Source of the DNA: JAAFIP01 sp043728315
GTDB taxonomy: Bacteria > Pseudomonadota > Gammaproteobacteria > Burkholderiales > Burkholderiaceae_C
Direction: 5' to 3'
DNA length: 11,883 nucleotides
Assembly (NCBI GenBank): GCA_043728315.1
Contig: JAYTMT010000233.1
Coordinates: forward strand, 1-11,883
Below, piece after piece: positions 6,061-11,883 of the stretch. A program made the position numbers and the translations under genes. The notes beneath the pieces are model-generated. The model was not told where the DNA came from and did no database searches. It saw only the letters and a program-made list of their open reading frames with translations. Every line of letters starts with the position of its first letter. Positions within the stretch are counted from its first letter, which is position 1.

Positions 6061-8310
6061 CTATTTGGTATCAAAATTCGTCGCGCCATCCCATTCGGGG
6101 TCAAACGGCAATTGGCGCATTGAGATTACCCTGTCTGCATACAGCTTGTAAAGGAACTTTTTGGCATTCATCCGTTGTAAATTGAGCAATTGCACATCGC
6201 ATTGGTCCCAGTCTTGGCTGCGGTAGCTCTTTAGTACCATCCCCCAGGTTTTGATTTCGTCGTTTTGTTCTTTGTTGATGCGGCTGGCTGGTGCTGCTGG
6301 CCAAAAGATTGCCACGGCCTGCTCTTTGCCTTTTACCCGCACTTTGTCGAGTTCTTGCCAAGCAAAATCCGAAGACTGTTTGCGGGTTGATTCGCTCACC
6401 ACGATGTCTACGCCGTAGGTCTTGGACAAGCCCTCTAGGCGCGAACCCAGATTGACCGCATCGCCAATCACGGTGTAGCTGCGGCGCACCGCAGAGCCCA
6501 TGTCGCCCACGCACATCATGCCGGTGTTCAGGCCAATTCCCACCCCAATTTCTGGAATTCCTTTGGCGCGGTGCTCTTCGTTGATTTTGCGCACTTCATT
6601 GGCCATTTCCATGGCCGTTTTGACAGCAAGGGAGGCATGGTTGGGCGACTCCACTGGCGCACCCCAAAAGGCCATCACGCAATCGCCCATGTATTTGTCT
6701 ATCGTGCCGCGGTTGGAGCGGATGATGTCGGTCAAGCGGCTAAATACGCTGTTGAGCAGGGCTTGCAGCTGTGTGGGCTCCATTTTTTCAGACAACTGGG
6801 TAAAGCCGCGCATGTCACAAAACATCACAGTAAGCTCTTTGCTGATGGCCTTCATGCTGTAGCTGTCAGGGTCTTTGACCATTTCATCGACCAGCTCTGG
6901 CGGCACATAGGTGCCAAACAGGTGGGCCAACTCGCGTTTGGAGCGGCTTTCCACAAAATAGCCATAACTCATGTTCAATGCAAAAGCCATAAAAGCCATG
7001 ACCAAGGCGGTGGCCAGCGGCAGTACCAAGCCGTAGCCCAGATACATCCAAAAATTCAAAGCCACCAAGCCCAGCACCACAGCAGCGCTGAGCGCCACTG
7101 CGCGAGGCGCTGTTAAGAGTGGCAGTGCAAAAGCCAGCAGCATGCCGGTGAGCACCAAAACCACCAGCTCAAAGCCCGGCGCATAGTCTGGCCGCACATG
7201 CATTCTGCCGTCTAATAGACCGGAGATCACATTGGCATGGACTTCTACGCCGGGGTACACCTCACCCACAGGCGTGACCCGAAGGTCGAGCAAGCCGGGT
7301 GCGGTTGTTCCAAATAGCACAATTTTGTCTTTGAGCGCACCTGCTGGCACACGCCCTGCCACCACGTCCGATGCTGAAATATAAGTGAACGAACCACCTG
7401 CCACGTTGCCTTTGCCTCTGAAGGGAATCAGCACCGACACGCGGTCGTCTACCGGTATTGCAATTGCCTTGTTGTTTTGTTTGAGCAAAATGCTCTCGAG
7501 CCCCTTGTAGTTGCGCTGCAAAAACCGCTCTTGGGGGAAGCCGGGTTCGATTTTGGGTTGGCCAGCGAGTAAGCGGAACATGCTCAAAGACAAAGACTCG
7601 TAGTATTTGCCTTGGTACTCCGCCATGAGCGGAATCGAGCGCACCACGCCGTCCACATCGGTCAATGAATTGAAATAACCACCGACAGGCGCTGCTTTGG
7701 CCAAGGGCTCAATATTTGATCCGAATCCATTCCAAGGATAAAACTGCACGGGTTTGCCAAGCAAGGCCTCTTTTTCCATGACATGCTTGGGCAGCACACC
7801 GCTACTGCGGCCATCGCGGTCGCTGGTGAAATAGTAGCCCATCACCACTGGGCGGCCGCTGATGGATTTGGCAAATGCAGCGTCATAGTCAAGCGAGGGC
7901 GCAAGCTGGGTCACCCGCTCCGAAAAACCGGCTTGGTCTTTGAACTCGGTAGTGGCCAATTGCTGCAGGCGCTTAAGGCCAGAGCTTTCGTCAGCCTCGG
8001 CAAAGACGATGTCAAAACCCAGCAAGGCGATTTTCTGCCGGTCAAATAACTCGTCCACCAGCGTGGCCATTTTGTTGCGCGCCCATGGCCAGCGGCCTAC
8101 CTCTGCTAAGCTTTTTTCGTCCACGTCCAAAATCACGATACGGCTGTCCAGCGTGTTGGGCACAGTGGCACGCAGGCGTGCATCGTAGATGATGTCGTCT
8201 AAGCGTTTGAGTACGCCAATTGGCAGCACATCGCTGGCATGCAGCAATGCAAACAGCAATGGAATCAGTGTGATGGCAATCCGACGCCAATGTTTTCGCA
8301 CAGCATCCAT
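6061..8310 (-). CDS. CHASE2-domain class III adenylate cyclase
   Basis: This 749-residue membrane protein has an N-terminal transmembrane helix (about 11-27), then an extracytoplasmic CHASE2 sensor (about 30-370; DDIIYDARLR, SRIVILDVDEKSL, GRWPWAR, IVLFGTTAPGLLDLR). Three transmembrane helices follow (about 379-399, 404-424, 427-447), then a cyclase catalytic domain (about 490-670). Metal-binding aspartates are D499 (FCDMRGFT) and D543 (DKYMGD). The purine-specificity pair is K539 and, by alignment to the T-V-I-G-D-A-V-N motif, T613. Transition-state residues are N620 and R624. A Lys/Thr pair is the class IIIb pattern and indicates ATP rather than GTP as substrate. One chain carries both half-sites, so the active form should be a homodimer. 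A C-terminal helical extension (675-749), with WDG near the end, is typical of CHASE2 cyclases. The start has a poor Shine-Dalgarno sequence. It lies third after the kinase/phosphatase/FHA genes and directly before the probable phosphodiesterase. Confidence 0.94.
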   Translation of the reverse strand: MDAVRKHWRRIAITLIPLLFALLHASDVLPIGVLKRLDDIIYDARLRATVPNTLDSRIVILDVDEKSLAEVGRWPWARNKMATLVDELFDRQKIALLGFDIVFAEADESSGLKRLQQLATTEFKDQAGFSERVTQLAPSLDYDAAFAKSISGRPVVMGYYFTSDRDGRSSGVLPKHVMEKEALLGKPVQFYPWNGFGSNIEPLAKAAPVGGYFNSLTDVDGVVRSIPLMAEYQGKYYESLSLSMFRLLAGQPKIEPGFPQERFLQRNYKGLESILLKQNNKAIAIPVDDRVSVLIPFRGKGNVAGGSFTYISASDVVAGRVPAGALKDKIVLFGTTAPGLLDLRVTPVGEVYPGVEVHANVISGLLDGRMHVRPDYAPGFELVVLVLTGMLLAFALPLLTAPRAVALSAAVVLGLVALNFWMYLGYGLVLPLATALVMAFMAFALNMSYGYFVESRSKRELAHLFGTYVPPELVDEMVKDPDSYSMKAISKELTVMFCDMRGFTQLSEKMEPTQLQALLNSVFSRLTDIIRSNRGTIDKYMGDCVMAFWGAPVESPNHASLAVKTAMEMANEVRKINEEHRAKGIPEIGVGIGLNTGMMCVGDMGSAVRRSYTVIGDAVNLGSRLEGLSKTYGVDIVVSESTRKQSSDFAWQELDKVRVKGKEQAVAIFWPAAPASRINKEQNDEIKTWGMVLKSYRSQDWDQCDVQLLNLQRMNAKKFLYKLYADRVISMRQLPFDPEWDGATNFDTK

Positions 8311-8339
8311 ATCGCTTTGGTCTGTGTAGATTAAATCGG

Positions 8340-8369
8340 GTAAGCCTGCATCTGCAATGCAGGGCTTAC
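8340..8369 (-). terminator. Intergenic hairpin between the FHA and cyclase genes
   Basis: A stem of 12 base pairs with one bulged base (arms 8340-8351 and 8357-8369) closes a 5-nt loop (CTGCA). It sits in the 63-bp gap, only 4 nt after the FHA stop and about 29 nt before the cyclase start. On the - strand the stem is followed by CCGATTTAATC, without a proper U-tract. It is therefore more likely a partial attenuator or an mRNA-stability/processing stem that separates expression of the first three genes from the last ones than a full terminator. Confidence 0.5.
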
Positions 8370-8373
8370 ACCA

Positions 8374-9027
8374 TTAGCCGGTAATAAACTGCATTTGCGT
8401 ACCAGCTAGCTCCAGCACATCGCCATTTTTCAGGGTGATGGGCTCAGCTCCAATCGGTGCGCCATTGAGGGTAGGTTTGTTTGCGCCCTCCACATGTGCC
8501 ACCACAAAGCCATGCGGCCTGCGTGTGATGGCAGCCACGGCAACGCCTGGTTTGCCGATAGTAGTCACCACTTTAACAAGCGCAACCTCACGGCCAGCCG
8601 CCGCGCCTGACAGCACTTTGATTGCCGCTGTGGCAGCAGCTGGCGCAGCCGCTTGTGCAGCAGTGGGTGCGCTGGCTGTGGGCGCTATGCCCGCAGAGCC
8701 AGCCTTGATCACCATGGTTTTCTCAAAACCTGGGTTGGCATTCTCATTGACAAACTTGATTTTGTATTTGCCAATTTCAATCGTGTCGTTGTTTTGCATC
8801 AGCTGTTTCTTCACAGCTTTGCCGTTCACGTAGGTGCCGTTGGTGCTGTTGAGATCCTCAAGATGCACTTCATTGCCAGTCATTTGCAGCACGGCATGTT
8901 CACCGCTGACTGCCAAATTGTCAATCACGATGTCGTTGTAAGGTCTGCGCCCAAGGCTCGTGCGATCCTTGGTGAGTTGAACTTCTTTGATAACTACCCC
9001 GTCGATTGAGACGATCATTTTCGGCAT
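8374..9027 (-). CDS. FHA-domain phosphothreonine-reader protein with a second degenerate FHA-like domain
   Basis: This 217-residue cytoplasmic protein has an N-terminal canonical FHA domain (about 1-95) with SLGRR (G26-R27), S41-G-E-H44 and N60-S-T-N63-G64, the residues that bind phosphothreonine. A linker containing EKTMVIK (102-108) and an Ala/Pro/Thr-rich stretch (109-135) leads to a C-terminal segment (136-217) with FHA-like layout: TTIGKPG, then TLNGAPIG, then LKNGDVLELAGTQMQF. That second segment lacks the SxxH motif, so it probably does not bind phosphopeptides in the usual way. The start at 9027 has an excellent GAGGAG site 6 nt upstream. It lies between the PP2C phosphatase and the cyclase. 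By analogy with FHA proteins coded beside Ser/Thr kinases, it is probably both a substrate and a reader of the kinase and an adaptor to another protein, possibly the cyclase or the GspE-like ATPase. The partner is inference. Confidence 0.9.
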   Translation of the reverse strand: MPKMIVSIDGVVIKEVQLTKDRTSLGRRPYNDIVIDNLAVSGEHAVLQMTGNEVHLEDLNSTNGTYVNGKAVKKQLMQNNDTIEIGKYKIKFVNENANPGFEKTMVIKAGSAGIAPTASAPTAAQAAAPAAATAAIKVLSGAAAGREVALVKVVTTIGKPGVAVAAITRRPHGFVVAHVEGANKPTLNGAPIGAEPITLKNGDVLELAGTQMQFITG

Positions 9028-9033
9028 GGCCGA

Positions 9034-9042
9034 CTCCTCTTT
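9034..9042 (-). promoter_or_regulatory. Strong ribosome binding site of the FHA gene
   Basis: The - strand reads AAAGAGGAG, ending 6 nt before the ATG at 9025-9027. It is the best Shine-Dalgarno match in the operon and suggests that the FHA protein is made in larger amounts than its neighbours, as expected of an adaptor. Confidence 0.7.
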
Positions 9043-9080
9043 GTGTACATTGCACTGTGCATGTTGCGATGATATGCCAT

Positions 9081-9866
9081 TTATTTACCCAAAAGCCTAG
9101 CCACCAAACCGCGTTTGGCGCTGCCCTCTGTGGCCTGCGCCATCAAAACGGTGATGTTATCGCGTCCACCCGCTGCGTTTGCGGCCGCGATCAACTCTTT
9201 GGCTTTGGTTTCTAAACTTCCCGGACCCGTGAGTATTTTAGCAATGCCGTCGTCATCCACCATGTCTGACAAACCATCAGAGCACAGAACGTAAACATCG
9301 CCCTCGTCCACGCGGTGTTCGTTGACTTCTAAAAGCACGCTGTCTTCTACGCCAAGGGCGCGGGTGACCAGATTTTTATTCAGTGAGGTGGCTGCTTGCT
9401 CTTGCGTAATCAGGCCTGCATCTAGCTGCTCTTGCAGCAAAGAATGGTCTTTGGTGATTTGGCTGAACTCTTGGCCACGCAAACGGTAGCAGCGTGAGTC
9501 GCCAATATGGCCTAGCATCAGGCGCGCTTGGTCAAACACGGCAATCACCAGTGTGGTACCCATGCCGCTGTACTGGGGGTTGGAATTGGCAGCGTTGAAA
9601 ATCGAGCGGTTGGCGTTGTCTACGCAAATTTCCATGGCGCGGCGCACCTCGCGTGCGTTGGCGTTTTTGCCAACTTGCGACAGCCAACGACCCATTTCGG
9701 ATTTGATAAAAGCGGTGGCCATGCCGCTTGCTATTTCACCAGCGTTGTAACCGCCCATGCCGTCCGCAAGCACGCCAAGCCGCATGGTGGCGTCGATGCT
9801 GACGGAATCCTCGTTGTTATCCCGCGCAAGGCCGGGATGGGTATCAGAGCAAAAATGGTACATCAT
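9081..9866 (-). CDS. PP2C-family Ser/Thr protein phosphatase (Stp1/PrpC type)
   Basis: This 261-residue soluble phosphatase removes phosphate from Ser/Thr of proteins using a two-metal centre. The PPM motifs are present in order: ARDNNEDS (D20), L-A-D35-G36-M-G-G, G101-M-G-T-T, G119-H-I-G-D-S-R, ITKDHS (136-142), CSD197-G198-L-S-D and G234-R-D236-N-I-T. The metal ligands D20, D35/G36, D197 and D236 are therefore all there. The length and lack of membrane segments match bacterial Stp1/PrpC/PppA. The gene starts 8 nt after the kinase stop with no Shine-Dalgarno sequence, so it is probably translated by coupling. The start could be either of two adjacent ATGs (9866 or 9863). Its job is most likely to reverse phosphorylation by the adjacent kinase, on the kinase itself and on the FHA protein. 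Confidence 0.94.
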   Translation of the reverse strand: MMYHFCSDTHPGLARDNNEDSVSIDATMRLGVLADGMGGYNAGEIASGMATAFIKSEMGRWLSQVGKNANAREVRRAMEICVDNANRSIFNAANSNPQYSGMGTTLVIAVFDQARLMLGHIGDSRCYRLRGQEFSQITKDHSLLQEQLDAGLITQEQAATSLNKNLVTRALGVEDSVLLEVNEHRVDEGDVYVLCSDGLSDMVDDDGIAKILTGPGSLETKAKELIAAANAAGGRDNITVLMAQATEGSAKRGLVARLLGK

Positions 9867-9874
9867 GGTGTGGG

Positions 9875-11883
9875 CTACAGGCTAATGTCAGTGTCCGGTG
9901 CATCAGGCGCAGAGGTTTTCTTTGCGTTGGCATCGGTTACTTTATGGTTGCTTACCTGTGTTTTTTCAAAATCGGACGATCCTAATAGCTGCGTTTTGTC
10001 AAAATTGGCAGTAGGCATATTAGCTGACATGATAACTGTCTTATCGGCCGCTTGGTCTTGTGCGTTGAAAACTTGGGTTTTTTCGTCAGAATTCGTAACA
10101 AATACACCCGTAGATGCCGCCGCAGCAAGCGGTGCAGCCTGCGAAGCGGTGAAGGGCGCTGCACTTACCGCCGCCGTGCCGCCCGCAAACACAGCGTTCA
10201 AGTCTGCGGCCAAGGCATCGCCGTCTTGGTAACGGGTTTCGGAGCGTTTTGACAACGCCAGCGCCACCACATCAGCCAAGGCATCGGGGATATCCCTGCG
10301 CACGATGCGTATATCAGGCGCTTCTTCGTTGGCAATTTTGTACATCAGCTCGGCCATGGAGTCGCCGCGAAACGGCAGCACACCAGTGAGCATTTGGTAG
10401 AGCATGACACCCAGCGAATATAAATCAGAGCGGCCATCGACCTTCTTGCCTGCAATTTGCTCGGGTGACATGAAGCTAGGCGTACCCAGCACGAGGCCGG
10501 TTTTGGTTTTGCTTGAATCAGTGATGCGGGCAATGCCAAAGTCGGTCACCTTGACAGTATCGCTTTCTAGCTCGTACATGATGTTGGCTGGCTTGATGTC
10601 GCGGTGCACCACGTTTTGTTTGTGCGCATAAGCAAGCGCTTGCGCCACGCGCGCCACAATGGATACCACCTTGGGCATGGACAGCAAATGGCCGTCTTTG
10701 CAGTTGTCAACCAAGTCCTTGCCCTTGAGGAACTCCATGGCGATATAAGCCAAATCGTGCTCTTCGCCTGCGTCAAAAATCGTCACAATGTTTTGGTGCT
10801 GCAAGCGGCCAGCCGTTTCGGCCTCGCGGAAGAAGCGTTCGCGGGCATCGGTGAGCTCTTCGCCTTCAAACTCATTGGCCAGCGCCATGGTTTTGATGGC
10901 TACCACGCGGCCAATTTTCGGGTCTTTGCCCAAATACACCACGCCCATAGCACCCTTGCCCAGCTCTTTTTCAACTTGGTAGCGGCCCAGCATGGGCTTT
11001 TCTACGCCGCCCCCGTCGAGCAGCATAGTGCCACCAGGGTGCGAGCCACTGCCGCCCAAAATCACGGTTTCTGACAGGTTCTTGGCGCGGTTGAGTTTGT
11101 CGGACAAGCCTTTGTAGTTTTTGTCTAAGCCAGCCATGTGTTCGTACACCGCTTGCGCTTTGTTGAACTGGCGTTTGCGTTCAAAGTCAAGCGCCAAGTT
11201 GTTCATATTGCCCATCACAGCGTCGCCCGCAGGCACGCGGCGAAAGCGGTCAAAAGCCATGTCCAGCTGGCCTTGGCCTTGCAGCGCCAACCCCATCATG
11301 CGGTTGGTCTCAGCGGACTCTTCGTCAGATTTGGCCTTGCCTTCTTCGGTCATTAAAAAGCGCTTGGTGGTGAGTGCCAAGTGGCCAATGAGCAGCAGGG
11401 TAGCGGGCAACACCAGTTTGATCCACAAACCAGCGGAGGCTAGCATACCGCCCTCAAGTGCCAGCAGCACCACAAAGAGCGCAGCAGTAATCACGGCCGC
11501 CATGCCGGCCGACAAGCGGGGCAGGGCGGCAATCAAATACGCCGCCACCACTAAAAACGCCAGCATCGCGACCCAAATTCCCCAACTGGGGTGCACGATG
11601 AAATGCTCGCTCAAAATGCTCGATGTGATGTGCGCCATGGTTTCCACGGGGGTGAGGCTGGGGTGGCCGGGCGTGGCAAATTGCGTACCCACGCCAGCGG
11701 CGGTAGCACCAATCAGCACAATTTTGTCTGCGTATTTGGATGCAGGAATTTTGCCACTGGCCACGTCATAAAACGAATCAATCGCAAAAGGCGGTTTGTC
11801 GTTTTTGTTGGGGTAAAACTGGGGCAGCATCATGGCCGCGTCATCGGTGCGGAGTTTGAGTTTGCCACTTTGCACCGACTCAC
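9875..11883 (-). CDS. CHASE2-TM-TPR-Ser/Thr protein kinase, N-terminus outside window
   Basis: The frame is open to the right edge, so the N-terminal part is missing; residues are numbered from the codon at 11873-11875. Visible parts are the end of a CHASE2 sensor (1-95; ADKIVLIGATAAGVGTQF, VETMAHITSSIL), then about three transmembrane helices (98-118, 122-142, 149-169). A TPR-like helical stretch (190-265) and a Thr/Gly-rich juxtamembrane segment (268-290) lead to a Hanks-type kinase domain (about 299-563). Its motifs are LGKGAMGVVY (305-314), VAIK with K328, HRDIKPAN (D426), DFG (445-447), activation loop TKTGLVLGTPSFMSPE and GRSDLYSLGV. It is an intact RD kinase, expected to autophosphorylate in the loop. 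The C-terminal tail (565-666) is low-complexity and carries four [D/E]-K-T motifs (598-602, 611-615, 626-630, 637-641), candidate phosphothreonine docking sites for the FHA protein. It is probably the first or an early gene of the operon; the promoter is not in view. Confidence 0.95.
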   Translation of the reverse strand, partial: ESVQSGKLKLRTDDAAMMLPQFYPNKNDKPPFAIDSFYDVASGKIPASKYADKIVLIGATAAGVGTQFATPGHPSLTPVETMAHITSSILSEHFIVHPSWGIWVAMLAFLVVAAYLIAALPRLSAGMAAVITAALFVVLLALEGGMLASAGLWIKLVLPATLLLIGHLALTTKRFLMTEEGKAKSDEESAETNRMMGLALQGQGQLDMAFDRFRRVPAGDAVMGNMNNLALDFERKRQFNKAQAVYEHMAGLDKNYKGLSDKLNRAKNLSETVILGGSGSHPGGTMLLDGGGVEKPMLGRYQVEKELGKGAMGVVYLGKDPKIGRVVAIKTMALANEFEGEELTDARERFFREAETAGRLQHQNIVTIFDAGEEHDLAYIAMEFLKGKDLVDNCKDGHLLSMPKVVSIVARVAQALAYAHKQNVVHRDIKPANIMYELESDTVKVTDFGIARITDSSKTKTGLVLGTPSFMSPEQIAGKKVDGRSDLYSLGVMLYQMLTGVLPFRGDSMAELMYKIANEEAPDIRIVRRDIPDALADVVALALSKRSETRYQDGDALAADLNAVFAGGTAAVSAAPFTASQAAPLAAAASTGVFVTNSDEKTQVFNAQDQAADKTVIMSANMPTANFDKTQLLGSSDFEKTQVSNHKVTDANAKKTSAPDAPDTDISL

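Noticed and set aside
6571..7116. 181-aa frame on the + strand opposite the cyclase
   Set aside because: It lies wholly opposite a strongly supported coding frame, has His/Gln-rich composition typical of antisense reading in GC-rich DNA, and shows no domain.
9028..9080. CRP-like operator in the gap before the FHA gene
   Set aside because: A TGCAC-T-GTGCA palindrome is present, but it does not fit the TGTGA-N6-TCACA consensus and it lies inside an operon close to a strong ribosome binding site.
11873..11875. GTG as the start of the kinase
   Set aside because: The frame continues to the window edge, and the sequence begins inside a CHASE2 domain, so the true start is outside.
8374..11883. Type VI secretion threonine-phosphorylation module (PpkA/PppA/Fha)
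   Set aside because: The three enzyme types match in kind, but no Tss gene is present, the kinase has CHASE2 and TPR parts not found in PpkA, and the FHA protein is short. Only a functional analogy is justified.

Overview
The window looks like a chromosomal segment of a betaproteobacterium, probably Burkholderiales and perhaps Comamonadaceae. The basis is moderate-to-high GC content with strong GC3, the protein families present and their wording; no rRNA or marker gene confirms it. There are nine protein-coding genes and no tRNA, rRNA, CRISPR array, transposase or phage gene. Two genes at the left are on the + strand. The other seven, from 1915 to the right edge, are all on the - strand.

Left part (1-1754, + strand): the 3' end of a GSU2403-type nucleotidyltransferase-fold gene, then a cytoplasmic class C beta-lactamase-fold serine hydrolase resembling 6-aminohexanoate-dimer hydrolase (NylB) and family VIII esterases. 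A convergent intergenic stretch (1755-1914) follows. It contains a long imperfect inverted repeat (23-bp arms, 45-nt spacer) that could be a bidirectional terminator or a dispersed palindromic element.

Right part (1915-11883, - strand, so transcribed from right to left): a compact signalling operon. In order of transcription it encodes (1) a CHASE2-TM-TPR-Ser/Thr protein kinase, N-terminus cut by the window edge; (2) a PP2C/Stp1 phosphatase; (3) a small FHA-domain protein; (4) a CHASE2 class III adenylate cyclase; (5) a metallo-beta-lactamase-fold protein resembling class II cyclic-nucleotide phosphodiesterases; (6) an 807-aa GspE/PilB-type secretion/pilus ATPase with an N-terminal GAF domain; and, after a 45-bp gap, (7) a secreted Fes/esterase-D-like alpha/beta hydrolase with its own strong ribosome binding site. 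Gaps between the first six genes are 8, 53, 63, 15 and 12 bp.

The proposed logic is as follows. Two CHASE2 sensors in the envelope feed two outputs: threonine phosphorylation (kinase, phosphatase, FHA reader) and cyclic nucleotide (cyclase, phosphodiesterase). Both may act on one output machine, a GAF-fused assembly ATPase whose pilin, platform and secretin partners are not in the window. The kinase tail carries four copies of a [D/E]-K-T motif and the FHA protein carries a fifth, which suggests a built-in phosphothreonine docking code. Individual domain assignments are strong. The idea that they form one pathway is inference from gene order.
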